Assembly: GCA_030595715.1 (NCBI GenBank)
Contig: JAUVCN010000004.1
Span: forward strand, 1 to 49,647
Length of the DNA stretch: 49,647 nucleotides
Direction of reading: 5' to 3'
Source of the DNA: Thermoplasmatales archaeon
GTDB taxonomy: Archaea; Thermoplasmatota; Penumbrarchaeia; Penumbrarchaeales; Penumbrarchaeaceae
Numbering within the stretch: position 1 is the first letter of the stretch; each line of letters starts with the position of its first letter. The notes under the pieces are model-generated. The model was not told the origin of the DNA, ran no database searches, and was given only the letters and a program-made list of their open reading frames with translations. This document shows positions 36,855-47,114 of the stretch, in pieces. The position numbers were made by a program, and so were the translations under genes.

Positions 36855-39800
36855 TCACTCATCGTCGTCCCACTCGAGGTCCTCATCGTCATCCCAGTCG
36901 TCATCCTCTTCATCGTCGGATTCCCACTCCATTCCGAGGTCCTCCAGATCCTCTCCTGACCTCTTCCTGATGAACATCACCGCCAGAACGATGGCTATTA
37001 TCAGAATGACAGCAGCCATGGCCAGGGCCATTGATGTTACCGTCCAATCGATCTTTTCGGACAGTTTTTGGTCCTTCGAACCTTCAATGCTCAGGGAGAT
37101 GTTTCCCGTTGCGGCCTCATCTCCAAACGATGTGACGGAGATGGATATATTGTAATTGCCACCGGTAACGTTCCTGGCCGGAATGTAGATAATAACTCTG
37201 ATGGTCCTGTTCTCACCAGGCGAGATCCTCGAGAATGAGGCACCTTCGATCCTGATCCAATCTTGGATATATTCACTGGAATTCCACTTCACATCTACAT
37301 TGTCCCGTACATTCCCATAGTTCTTGACATTGAATTCTATGATGTAGGTCCCATCCGGGAGGAGGTTCTCCTGGACAACGGAGACGGTCTGGATGGAGAT
37401 GTTGTAGACCTCTTCAACCTCGATCATAAGGGATCTTGAAAGGACCATTTCCGATCCGATGGACCTGACCCTTATTTCGACAGGATACTGGCCCGCAAGC
37501 GCATTCATCGGAGGAACGATCCTGAATCCCATGTAAAGGTCACCGCCAGGGCCCGTGGCGGGTTCTGTAGCGTCCAGGATGACCTCGAAACCTTCCGGAG
37601 GTATTGCCTGGATGAGATAAGTATCATTACAATTGGATAATGATGACACATGAACGATCCCCGTCATCTCCGAACCTGGTAATGCCCTGTCGATGATCAT
37701 TTCGCCATCAATTGTGAAATTGAACAGCGGAGGGACAATGACAACGAGGTCTATAACTGTCGAGGGTACATTCGAATATGGTTCGATCTGAACGGAGAAT
37801 GTGTAATTTCCCGTATGTGGGAACATGTTCGAGAACGATACACGAACCGTCCTTGTATTCTGGGGGTCCACGCTAAGCTCCCGTGCACTGGTCGAGAACG
37901 ACCAATTCGAATTATTGTTATCCATCATCGAAACGGTGAATACATTGAAGATGTTACCAAGGTTAGAGATGTCTATATCGAAATAGGTGGACCCGCTTCC
38001 GTTCTGGAACTTGCTGATGTCATTGCAGGTGGCGATGTAAGAATAGACCTTGGAGACATTTATCACGACCGATGTCGTTTTCAGGACAACGCCATCGGTA
38101 GCATTGACGAAGACCCTGTATGTCATTGGCGGGGCCAGGTCGGGAACACCCACCGAAACCGTCACTATCGTATCCGAGAAAGGACCAATGGTGACCTCTT
38201 CGCTCTCCATCATCAGCCCCCATCCGTTTAGGTCAGTTCTACCCCAACCAAGATCGACAATGACCTCGGAGTTTCCAAGATTGGATACCGTCAAGCCGAA
38301 CGTGCCATAAGTTCCCGGTAATGCGTCCATCCTCGCGATATCCGTTTCGAGCTCAAGTCCGTATTCCTTTTTGATCTCCACAGATATCCTTGACACCACA
38401 AAGGCGGGATCTATGGTGGATGACGCATTTATCGTCAGATCATAGATGCCCGCAGGACATCTATCGGGGATCCCGATCTGGAATGGGACCCTCTCTTCAT
38501 CAAAAGGACCCATGTCAATGGTCGGAGATGGGAGGGTCAGGTTCCACTCCGCGGGAAGATCGGTAAAAGCGATATGTATCGTTTCAGGTCCGTTTCCCAG
38601 ATTCGAGAGGTTCAGATGACCGGCGACCCTTCCCCTCTGATAACAGCTTGTCGAGGATGGATCGGATACAAGGTCCAATTCCCATCGTCTTCCCACCGTG
38701 AAAACAATATTCACAGATCTTGGCTCGGACATTATGGGTGAATCGACCTTGACAGAGATGGTCTTCAATGTTCCCATGATCGCATTCCAGGGAGCAGTGA
38801 CCGTCAATGTTCCATTGATTGTCTGATCTGGGTCGATGGACCCATTTTCCGGGGTGACCGAAGCGATCCAATTCCCGCCCCCGACGATCACGGGTTCGAT
38901 GGCTATCGATGATGAAAGAAAGCCGGTATTTGTCATATTGAAATCCAACTCAACGGTCTGGTTGGGTAGGATATCCATTTCCATCATGCCACTGGTCACC
39001 GCAATATTGGCGCCGTTGACACCGCCAACCGTCACGGTCGGATCGCCCAGCAGGATATATTCGGTGATCGTTTTGAAACTTGCATAACCACCCGGGCCTA
39101 TGTTGTTCATGTAATCCTCAACGGCCTTTGTGAGCATATCTCCCGTTTGATCGTATCCATCCGCATATGCTTCATGAATGTGCAGGTTCATGTATCCGGA
39201 GTTCCTGTTCTTGTAGCTGGTCCCCCATCCACCATAACCAACCCTGGTGCATCCGTAGGTGGCGATCCCCCCTCCATTTGGGGCCTTGTGGAAATATTCG
39301 CCAATGCAGTCCCTGTTCGCATAAGATGGGCCAGGTGGATAGTAGGAGTAGCCTGTGACAGGGTCCAGCCCCGCGGCTCCATTCGAAGCGTTCTCATTGT
39401 CGAATCCATGTGTGAGACACGCATCCAATATGACAACAGGGAGTTTGTATCCATTATCAAGGCCGTAGGCCATTGAGGACCTCACTGCAACCCCCGTTGT
39501 TGTATAGCCCCAACCATCGTAGTTACCATGGTCCGACATCTCGAAGAATCCGCACCCCTTGTTGACCGTCGATGCGATCGAAGTGAGATTTGAAAGTGAT
39601 TCATAGTGCTTCGTGGTATTGAATTCTGATAGAGGTCCCGCGGATATCAGATCGGACATGTATTCTCCTTCAGCCACACCCGAGGTCTCCCCATAAGAGG
39701 GAGGGAATGTATCTGTACCACAAACTGTTGCATTCATGAACCAGGTGGACCCCATAGCGGACAGTTCATAATTGGTCACTTTATCGAGCATCAACGTGAG

Positions 39801-40883
39801 TTCTGAAGTGCTACCAGCGGGTATCCTCCCTATGGATACGTCCGGGTAGAGGTCAAGGTCATCCAGATTGCCACCATTGTACTCTCCCCATAGCAGGTCG
39901 TGATAATCGGTCCTGTATTCGTTCCAGGTGCAGAAATCGGTGGTCCCGTCCTCGAACAGGTCCGCGAAATACAGATCGCTTGGAAGAAATCGCCCATCGC
40001 TGTTCCCATTGTCATCGTAACCGTCAAGGACCATTATCTCTCTGGCCGGCATGACGTTGGAATCTCCCACGAGCAGAACATAATCGATGGACCATTCGAG
40101 TCTTGCATTGTAGATGAACCTCTTCATCTCTTCCTGTGTGTCATTGTCGGAGATATCCCAGTAGACATCGTCCGCAATGTCAGAGAGTGTTACTACCATG
40201 GCATCGAATCCGGTAAGATTCCGGAAAAGAGCATATTCATCCATCTGGTCCTTGAAGATATCCGGACATATCACCAGAAGATCATGTTGGACCGGACCAT
40301 CGATCGGTCCAGCCTTCGGTAGTTCGAAATTTATCCGAAGTGTGCCGGATGTTAACGATATGAGGTCCCCGTCCCTGGCTATTGCAGGATATATGAAGAT
40401 CGGCAGCTTCAATACCGTTTCCTGCGATTCCAGATCGAGGCCGGTTCCCACGTTATATTCCATATGGTCCCGGGGGACAGGGATATTCTCCAATGTACGA
40501 TCGAAAAGTGAAGGATCAGCGCTCGGGACGGGTATAGGGTTCCTGGCCAGATATCCATCCAGCGGGATCACTGATATCTCGTGGTCAACTATCTCCAATG
40601 ACACTATCTTCGAGTTGACGGGGAGGTCAAGTGAGATCGGTAGACGGGGTATGGAATACGCCGAAGATCGTGGGTCCATATCCACTCCTGGGATATGTAC
40701 CTCAACGCCATGCCCTGTGTGGGTCAGTTCAGGTCCATGGAATTGGAGTGGTATCTCGATCGATCTGATATCATTCCGTTCATCGAACGAACCTGCGGAA
40801 TCATCAGGGATGATGACGGATACAGCAGATAATAGCAATAGCGAGAAAATAGCAACAGCTACCTGGACCTTGGAAGAGCTCAT
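36855..40883 (-). CDS. secreted C25 (gingipain-like) cysteine peptidase with repeated NEW3/CARDB-like domains, C-terminal TM and acidic tail
   Basis: YVLLVGDSNVMPAREI, SIGRIPAGSTSEL, EMSDHGNYDGWGY, VILDACLTHGFDNEN, LLGDPTVTVGG; many repeats ending in FTVGR/VSVGVPDLAPPMTYRVFVNAT-type strands; TM then DEEDDDWDDDEDLEWDDDE. ATG 40883 preceded by GGGTGAT. Confidence 0.88.
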   Translation of the reverse strand: MSSSKVQVAVAIFSLLLLSAVSVIIPDDSAGSFDERNDIRSIEIPLQFHGPELTHTGHGVEVHIPGVDMDPRSSAYSIPRLPISLDLPVNSKIVSLEIVDHEISVIPLDGYLARNPIPVPSADPSLFDRTLENIPVPRDHMEYNVGTGLDLESQETVLKLPIFIYPAIARDGDLISLTSGTLRINFELPKAGPIDGPVQHDLLVICPDIFKDQMDEYALFRNLTGFDAMVVTLSDIADDVYWDISDNDTQEEMKRFIYNARLEWSIDYVLLVGDSNVMPAREIMVLDGYDDNGNSDGRFLPSDLYFADLFEDGTTDFCTWNEYRTDYHDLLWGEYNGGNLDDLDLYPDVSIGRIPAGSTSELTLMLDKVTNYELSAMGSTWFMNATVCGTDTFPPSYGETSGVAEGEYMSDLISAGPLSEFNTTKHYESLSNLTSIASTVNKGCGFFEMSDHGNYDGWGYTTTGVAVRSSMAYGLDNGYKLPVVILDACLTHGFDNENASNGAAGLDPVTGYSYYPPGPSYANRDCIGEYFHKAPNGGGIATYGCTRVGYGGWGTSYKNRNSGYMNLHIHEAYADGYDQTGDMLTKAVEDYMNNIGPGGYASFKTITEYILLGDPTVTVGGVNGANIAVTSGMMEMDILPNQTVELDFNMTNTGFLSSSIAIEPVIVGGGNWIASVTPENGSIDPDQTINGTLTVTAPWNAIMGTLKTISVKVDSPIMSEPRSVNIVFTVGRRWELDLVSDPSSTSCYQRGRVAGHLNLSNLGNGPETIHIAFTDLPAEWNLTLPSPTIDMGPFDEERVPFQIGIPDRCPAGIYDLTINASSTIDPAFVVSRISVEIKKEYGLELETDIARMDALPGTYGTFGLTVSNLGNSEVIVDLGWGRTDLNGWGLMMESEEVTIGPFSDTIVTVSVGVPDLAPPMTYRVFVNATDGVVLKTTSVVINVSKVYSYIATCNDISKFQNGSGSTYFDIDISNLGNIFNVFTVSMMDNNNSNWSFSTSARELSVDPQNTRTVRVSFSNMFPHTGNYTFSVQIEPYSNVPSTVIDLVVIVPPLFNFTIDGEMIIDRALPGSEMTGIVHVSSLSNCNDTYLIQAIPPEGFEVILDATEPATGPGGDLYMGFRIVPPMNALAGQYPVEIRVRSIGSEMVLSRSLMIEVEEVYNISIQTVSVVQENLLPDGTYIIEFNVKNYGNVRDNVDVKWNSSEYIQDWIRIEGASFSRISPGENRTIRVIIYIPARNVTGGNYNISISVTSFGDEAATGNISLSIEGSKDQKLSEKIDWTVTSMALAMAAVILIIAIVLAVMFIRKRSGEDLEDLGMEWESDDEEDDDWDDDEDLEWDDDE

Positions 40884-41049
40884 GTGTATCACCCTGTATC
40901 TATCTTATGTTCGAACATTATTGCTCTCTTTTTAAGTCTTTGTGGTCCTATATGCAACATCTTGTCATTATCCATGTCATGGTTGAAAAACGACAGTATA
41001 AGTAAAAATCCTAAATATGATCCGTCTCTTTCCACTACCGGGGAAAAGA

Positions 41050-41649
41050 ATGTTCGATATTTCCACGTCGGTCATCTTCATCGGATCAGTGATCCTGGTC
41101 CTGATGGGGTTGATAATAGCTTACAAGGGTTTCGACCTTTTGAAACACTTTGTCAGATCAACGGGCGCAATTCTCGGAGGGATACTGTTCTTCATCATCG
41201 GTGGTGTCATAGGAATGTTCTTTGGACCTCTGATAGCGATCGCAGCGGCCATTGTAATGGGAATACTGGGTATGATCATCGGGGCCATACTGGCTCCGAG
41301 CCTTCTGTGGCTTATGCTCTCGATCGTGGTGTTCATCGTCTGTTTCAATATCGGAGGAACCGTGGCAGAGAACTTCGGAGCATCCGGGATCATGGCCCTT
41401 GTGATCGGTATGATCTCTGGTTTTATTGGTGCATGGATATTCTCATTTATGGCAAGAAAGCTGCTTGTCGGAGCAACATCCATTGTGGGTGGTCTGATGG
41501 TTGGAGCAGGAACGTTCATGGTCCTTATAGGACGATATGGTTTCACTGTGGCAGCTGTCAGCGGAACGATCATCCTCGTCCTGGTGGCTCTCACCGGATA
41601 CAGTTCGAACACCTGGAAGAAAAGAAAGAAGTCAAAGAAGAAGAAATGA
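41050..41649 (+). CDS. TMEM198/DUF4203-like multi-TM protein with basic C-terminus
   Basis: Seven or so hydrophobic Gly-rich segments (GAILGGILFFIIGGVIGMFFGPLIAIAAAIVMGILGMIIGAILAP) and KKRKKSKKKK end. The ORF opens at 41017; ATG 41050 preferred. Confidence 0.65.
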   Translation: MFDISTSVIFIGSVILVLMGLIIAYKGFDLLKHFVRSTGAILGGILFFIIGGVIGMFFGPLIAIAAAIVMGILGMIIGAILAPSLLWLMLSIVVFIVCFNIGGTVAENFGASGIMALVIGMISGFIGAWIFSFMARKLLVGATSIVGGLMVGAGTFMVLIGRYGFTVAAVSGTIILVLVALTGYSSNTWKKRKKSKKKK

Positions 41650-41652
41650 TCC

Positions 41653-44600
41653 TCATTTTTCCTCTTCCTCTTCATCCTTCCTTCGGAAAAGGGCCGATAT
41701 CAGGATGACAGTGACAAATGCCGATATACCTATCAATATACTGTCATTGACATCTCTCCTGTCCACCTCTTCATCGCCAGGGTCGTTCTCGGGGATGTCA
41801 GATAACCTGTAATCGAATGATATCTCCTCGCGAACACTTTCAATCCATGGAGATGATGTATCCTCGGAACTGGATGTGGCGCCGATCATTGAAAGGTAAT
41901 AGGACCCTTCATCCAGATCGAATGTCATATTGACGATCCCTTCCTTCATCGGTTCGATGTTGGTGATGAATCCCTCTGCTATTACAACGTCATCTCGCGG
42001 GAAGCCGTTGAAAAGGGCCACACGAACGATTCCCAGGGTCCTGTTCGAGTTATTTGAGATCGTTATGCTGAATTCCTTCCCACTATAGCCTGTCTCCCTT
42101 TCTGTCCATCCCATGATAGAGATATTTGTCTCTTCAACGACATCGATTCCCGTTCTCAATGTGGATCCCGGTCTGTCAACTATCTCGGACCTTATCTGGT
42201 AGCTTCCAATATCCAGCTGGCCAATAGGGAGTTCTATCATCAACCCCGTGGAATTTCCACTTTCAGGGATGGGGGTTTCCAGGGTGAACGGTCCTATGAT
42301 GTCCATCTCTTCCATATCCTCGATCGTATATGATATGGTGATGTTCTCATCTTCCCTTCCAGGATAATGGCTCACAGGGCCCGAATTCCGGAATATCATG
42401 TCGATGATGATGTCATCTCCTCTTCCTATCAATCTATACTCCTTGTTCCTTTCAACGTTAAGGTCCGGGAGTAGGTCCTTCACATAAGGCCCATATGATA
42501 TCGATCTGCCGTCAGACATCACCAGGGCACCCCATATCACATTCCTTCCTGCGGCCAGCGAGATGTTCAATCCATATGTCCTCGTGGTTTCCGCTCCCAA
42601 TCCATCTGATGTCGAATTCAGCAGGACAGCATCCTGGAACTCCCTTATGCCTGCCGTTTCCACGCCTGTCCCGGCGACATCCCTGATATCGGTTCCTATC
42701 TCTCCGAAGACCTGTATGAGCAGAGGGTCTTCGGTGACTATGCCGTGGTTCCGGACAGTGATGGATATCCTGGAAGAAAGATCGGTGCCGGATGGGGTCG
42801 ATATTGTGACCTGTTCGATCCTCGGGTCCGATACTACTGGCAGGTCCACATAACTGCTGGACCTGTATGCCGGAGGATCCCCCCATCCTGATGATGTCCA
42901 GATGTGATATCTCAATTGATGTTCAACAAGTGTTGGGTTGAAGTCAACCGTCTTGACCTGATACCTTTCGGAGAATTGGACCAGTTGCGAACTGACCGAT
43001 ATCCTCTTGACGACACCTGTTGTAGGGTCCCTTGATTCCCTGTCGAGGTTCACATAGACATTGCATTCATCAGATAGGCCTATGTTCTCGAGGTCGACCG
43101 AAAGCGTGACCGTCTCCCATCTCTTGTATTCGCCAGGGACAATGTTCCTTACATCCACTATCCTCGCCGCGTTGGATAGGTCCATCTCCTTCAAAGGCCT
43201 GCTCGATGGTTCTGATGAGTTCAAAGATACCAGATCAAAATATGTGGCAAGGACACGCCCATTTCCAAGGGGTATGAAGGCTGGATCATACTGGGGCCCG
43301 TCATCCGATGTCAGCGGTAGCGGATCGGACCAGTTCGTATCGAATGGATCACTGCTTCCCTCCGATATCCATATATCATCATCCCCGATCGATCTCCAGG
43401 ATATGAGAGGTTCTCTGTCACTTCCAGGGGAGATATAGAGGTCGGAGAGGCCTTCTCCTGAATGGGCAATTTCCAACACCTTTGACTTGATGTCACCTTC
43501 GTCAAGGTTACCGGTGATGATCTTGATCGTATGTTCCGGGGTCAGTTCCTCGGTCCTTGTCAGAACCCCAATTATAAGGGAACCATCACTCAACGTCGAG
43601 ATCCTGGTCGAGATCACATTATCATCTCCCAGGGAATTCGTAAGAGTTCTGGTCAGGCTGGCCAGACCAGTGAATGGGTCATACCTTTTGTATTTACATT
43701 TGCCCCCTTCAGATGTCCAGGTGATCCAGAGTTTGCCATCATCACCGAATGTGATCCTGGCATTGTCATCCCACAGTGAGTTGGTGGTGATCCTCTCCGG
43801 CTCCGACCATGAGGATCCTGAGAATATCGCCAACATGATCTCATTATCATGGAGGGTCCTTGGATCGGAGTCCTCATCCTCTGTCCATACCAATGCAATG
43901 GTCCCATCGCCGTTGGTGCATATGTCAGGGTGGAATTCCATGTTTTCGGACGTTGTAACACGTGAACCATTTTCCGGAAATGATCCATCTCCGGATCCCA
44001 GAGAAAAGAAGATCTCCAGGGACCCCATTCTTTCGAGCGGGGCCGTTGACCATTCCCTGGACTTCGTCCAGACCGCCATCGGTGATCCGTCGGGAAGGTA
44101 GACCAATCCCGGAGATGAGATGTAGCGGTTTTCAGGGTCCAGTTGGACACGGGACCCGTTGTATGAAAAAGTGAGAACAGAATGGTGTCCCGAATCCTGG
44201 ACCACCTGCAGGGATGCAGGTTCTCCATCCGGAGATAATGTCATTCCTGTTCCCGGTCCTATCAATGGGATGTTCCAGGTCGGATCCCCTTCCGATACGA
44301 CCAATCCTGTGTCCCGGACGAACACGGAATGATCAATGATCAATTCCCCCTCATGGGTCCAGGATCCCATCTCGTTCAGATCGAATGAGAATGTCAGGTT
44401 GACCTCGGAGAAGATATCGGAAACCGGACCATCGAATCCAGGGGCAGGATCCGTGTCGATCATCGTTCCGTTCCCTCTCAGATCCATATCCAATGTCATT
44501 ATTGGAATGATACCATCCTCGTTCAGAACGAGCCGGATATCGTAGGCGATGGTGCCTTTGATGCTCGGGTCGGTGAATACCTGAATGCTCCTTCCATCCG

Positions 44601-45735
44601 GAAGGGCATGGTCAAAATAGTAGGCTCCTTCAAAGAGATCGACATAAGGTACCACCGCTTCTCCAATGATGCCCAGATCTTCATCTGACCAGGCATCATC
44701 GAGAATATGCCTGCTCTGGAGGTCGATCGTGACGCTTCCTCCTTCCAAGTTCAGAGGGATAACGCCATCCAATTCGATCAGGGCCGTTCTATCCAGCATG
44801 ATGTTCGCCGAGATCAATATGTCCCTTTCCCCCTCGAAAATAAAGATATCCGTGGTCCCATTCATCCCCGATATCTCAATTTCTCTTCGGAATTCGGGGA
44901 TGTCCAGATAGCCACTGACCTTGTAACAATCATCATCCACATCGAAATAAGTGTCCAGATCGATCAGGTCATCGGTCCATTTGGGAAGGTTTGATGTCAT
45001 TATCTGAAATGAATAGGGGTCCATGTCGATCGATGCATATGATGAGTTTATTGTGACGTCTGAGATCCCAGGGGGTAGAGATCCAACAGGTATGTCCTGT
45101 CTGTATCGTCCATCTACCTGGAATGGGACGAAGAGCTGTTCATCACCCTGTTCGAAATAGACCTTCACAAGTGACGGATCTACCGGCATGTTCAGGTCAA
45201 CCGTGACCGGGATCTCAAGGGGGATATCTGAAATAAAATTTCCGAGTTTCCTCGATGAGGGGTTGCCATCCCATCCCGATGATATTCCCGATATCTTGGG
45301 CATTTGAACAAGATAGGAGCCCACATTGTTGGCCTTGGTCACATCCTCTTTTTCCGGATCAAGCCCAACAACAGCCCATAATCTGTGAGGCGTGATGGTT
45401 CTCGGGTCCCATTTTACCTTGATGGTGAACTCCTCGTTCCTGGAAAGTGATGGAATGCTCATCTGGGTGATAAAGGTCCTGTTCCCTGTGACAAGATCGT
45501 GCTCATCCCAGAAGAATGCCTGACATCGATCCGATACCTCATCTCCCAGGTTCTTCAGATCGAGAATGATATCAAAATCCCCTTCAGGATCCGGAAGGGC
45601 CGAAAGGGATATTATTGCAATATCCTGCCCCGGATCGACCGGTGTTCCCTGCTGCCCGGAAATGAATGGTTGTATCGTTACGATAGCGACAATCAAAGCA
45701 ACTATAACAATGGCAGGCAGGTTACCCGATCTCAT
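41653..45735 (-). CDS. giant secreted surface protein with CARDB-like and propeller/BNR-like segments, C-terminal TM
   Basis: N-terminal signal (NLPAIVIVALIVAIVTIQPF), IISLSALPDPEGDFDIILDLKNLGDEVSD (CARDB-like), ICTNGDGTIALVWTEDEDSD, ITFGDDGKLWITWTSEGG, TM ILIGISAFVTVILISALF. Confidence 0.8.
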   Translation of the reverse strand: MRSGNLPAIVIVALIVAIVTIQPFISGQQGTPVDPGQDIAIISLSALPDPEGDFDIILDLKNLGDEVSDRCQAFFWDEHDLVTGNRTFITQMSIPSLSRNEEFTIKVKWDPRTITPHRLWAVVGLDPEKEDVTKANNVGSYLVQMPKISGISSGWDGNPSSRKLGNFISDIPLEIPVTVDLNMPVDPSLVKVYFEQGDEQLFVPFQVDGRYRQDIPVGSLPPGISDVTINSSYASIDMDPYSFQIMTSNLPKWTDDLIDLDTYFDVDDDCYKVSGYLDIPEFRREIEISGMNGTTDIFIFEGERDILISANIMLDRTALIELDGVIPLNLEGGSVTIDLQSRHILDDAWSDEDLGIIGEAVVPYVDLFEGAYYFDHALPDGRSIQVFTDPSIKGTIAYDIRLVLNEDGIIPIMTLDMDLRGNGTMIDTDPAPGFDGPVSDIFSEVNLTFSFDLNEMGSWTHEGELIIDHSVFVRDTGLVVSEGDPTWNIPLIGPGTGMTLSPDGEPASLQVVQDSGHHSVLTFSYNGSRVQLDPENRYISSPGLVYLPDGSPMAVWTKSREWSTAPLERMGSLEIFFSLGSGDGSFPENGSRVTTSENMEFHPDICTNGDGTIALVWTEDEDSDPRTLHDNEIMLAIFSGSSWSEPERITTNSLWDDNARITFGDDGKLWITWTSEGGKCKYKRYDPFTGLASLTRTLTNSLGDDNVISTRISTLSDGSLIIGVLTRTEELTPEHTIKIITGNLDEGDIKSKVLEIAHSGEGLSDLYISPGSDREPLISWRSIGDDDIWISEGSSDPFDTNWSDPLPLTSDDGPQYDPAFIPLGNGRVLATYFDLVSLNSSEPSSRPLKEMDLSNAARIVDVRNIVPGEYKRWETVTLSVDLENIGLSDECNVYVNLDRESRDPTTGVVKRISVSSQLVQFSERYQVKTVDFNPTLVEHQLRYHIWTSSGWGDPPAYRSSSYVDLPVVSDPRIEQVTISTPSGTDLSSRISITVRNHGIVTEDPLLIQVFGEIGTDIRDVAGTGVETAGIREFQDAVLLNSTSDGLGAETTRTYGLNISLAAGRNVIWGALVMSDGRSISYGPYVKDLLPDLNVERNKEYRLIGRGDDIIIDMIFRNSGPVSHYPGREDENITISYTIEDMEEMDIIGPFTLETPIPESGNSTGLMIELPIGQLDIGSYQIRSEIVDRPGSTLRTGIDVVEETNISIMGWTERETGYSGKEFSITISNNSNRTLGIVRVALFNGFPRDDVVIAEGFITNIEPMKEGIVNMTFDLDEGSYYLSMIGATSSSEDTSSPWIESVREEISFDYRLSDIPENDPGDEEVDRRDVNDSILIGISAFVTVILISALFRRKDEEEEEK

Positions 45736-45896
45736 ACCGCTTCATTGTTGGGGTGGATAAAAAGGTTTCCTGGATCGTACAGGTCCTGATCGAGGGGTTC
45801 GCAGGAGTATTGGACCCTACAGCTTTTAATATGAAAACCTCTTTGGGCCACAAAGTACCCATATGATATCATATGGAAAATAGGAGGAAAAGCCCT

Positions 45897-46379
45897 ATGC
45901 CAGAAAAGATCGAAGCTCTCGTTGATGGAGGAAAAGCTTCAGCAGGCCCGCCACTTGGTCCGGCACTCGGACCACTTGGGGTCAACATCGGCCAGATCGT
46001 AAGTGAGATCAACAAGAAGACCAAGGACTTCGAGGGTATGAAGGTACCGGTGGTTATTACCGTCGATACCAAGACCAAGGAGTTCAGCATCACTGTAGGC
46101 ACTCCACCTACCTCTTCCCTTGTTAAACAGGAACTTGGTTTGGACAAGTCAGCCGGTGACGATTCAGGAAGGGCCACCATCAACCTCCCGATCGAAAAAG
46201 CGATCAAGGTCGCAAGGATGAAAAGGGATTCACTTCTTGCCGTCGAATTGGCAGAGGCCGTCTCTGAGGTTTGCGGTACTGCGGTCTCCATGCACATTTC
46301 GGTGGATGGAAAGGATCCCCGAGAGGTACAAAAGCTTATTAAGGAGGGCCATTATAAGGCGCTCCTCGACGCAGAGTGA
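45897..46379 (+). CDS. rpl11: large ribosomal subunit protein uL11
   Basis: MPEKIEALVDGGKASAGPPLGPALGPLGVNIGQIVSEINKKTKDFEGMKVPV. GGAGG upstream of ATG 45897. Confidence 0.97.
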   Translation: MPEKIEALVDGGKASAGPPLGPALGPLGVNIGQIVSEINKKTKDFEGMKVPVVITVDTKTKEFSITVGTPPTSSLVKQELGLDKSAGDDSGRATINLPIEKAIKVARMKRDSLLAVELAEAVSEVCGTAVSMHISVDGKDPREVQKLIKEGHYKALLDAE

Positions 46380-46410
46380 TCCGCGTCAATGAACACAAGA
46401 TTCCGATGTA

Positions 46411-46441
46411 GGAGGGGCATCAGGGCCCAACCCTGACCTCC
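46411..46441 (+). promoter_or_regulatory. leader hairpin upstream of uL1 (candidate autoregulatory RNA site)
   Basis: GGAGG-ggca-TCAGGG-cccaa-CCCTGA-CCTCC: 5+6 bp with a one-sided 4-nt bulge, between uL11 stop and uL1 start. Confidence 0.5.
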
Positions 46442-46464
46442 GCGAAACTACACGGGGTGATGAA

Positions 46465-47109
46465 ATGGCAGATGAAAAGATAGTAGCCGTTGTCAAGGAG
46501 GCTCTGGAAAAGGCCCCCGAGAGAAAGTTTTCCGAATCCGTAGAGTTGGCCATGAACCTGAAGGATGTGGACCTTTCCAATCCAAAGAACAGGCTGACCG
46601 AGGAGATAATCCTTCCCCATGGAAGGGGGAAGAATATAACCGTAGCACTCTTTGCAACTCCTGAGATGAAGGTAAAGGCAGAAGGTGTAGTTGATATCAT
46701 CTTCTCACCCGAGGAGATATCCAACATGAAGGATGAGAAATTAGAGACCAAGAAGAAGGTCTCCGAGATAGATTTCTTCCTTGCCGAGGCCCCATTGATG
46801 GCACAGGTTGGTAAGAACCTTGGTGTCATACTTGGTCCGAGAGGAAAGATGCCAAGACCGGTTCCTCCCGGTTCTGATCCCACTATGATCGTGTCCGGTC
46901 TGAGAAAGACGGTCAAGATCAGAACAAAGGACAGAAGGACCTTCCATGTTGCGGTCGGCACCAGGGGTATGGACCCCGAGCAGATCGCAGAGAACATCGA
47001 AGCTATTGTCAACAGGGTAAGGACAAAGCTCGAAAGAGGACTGATGAACGTTCATTCGGCCTATGTGAAGACTACAATGGGTCCAGCGATCAAATTGGAG
47101 CTGAGGTGA
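46465..47109 (+). CDS. rpl1: large ribosomal subunit protein uL1
   Basis: FSESVELAMNLKDVDLSNPKNRLTEEIILPHGRGKNITVALFA...LGVILGPRGKMPRPVPPGSD. Confidence 0.97.
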   Translation: MADEKIVAVVKEALEKAPERKFSESVELAMNLKDVDLSNPKNRLTEEIILPHGRGKNITVALFATPEMKVKAEGVVDIIFSPEEISNMKDEKLETKKKVSEIDFFLAEAPLMAQVGKNLGVILGPRGKMPRPVPPGSDPTMIVSGLRKTVKIRTKDRRTFHVAVGTRGMDPEQIAENIEAIVNRVRTKLERGLMNVHSAYVKTTMGPAIKLELR

Positions 47110-47114
47110 AAGTG

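Noticed and set aside
40177-41708. Plus-strand ORFs of 252 and 274 aa around the C25 peptidase start and TMEM198-like gene
   Set aside because: First is antisense to the C25 gene; second is an out-of-frame reading of the TMEM198-like gene.
46386-47012. 208-aa minus-strand ORF opposite uL1
   Set aside because: Antisense to the highly conserved uL1 gene.
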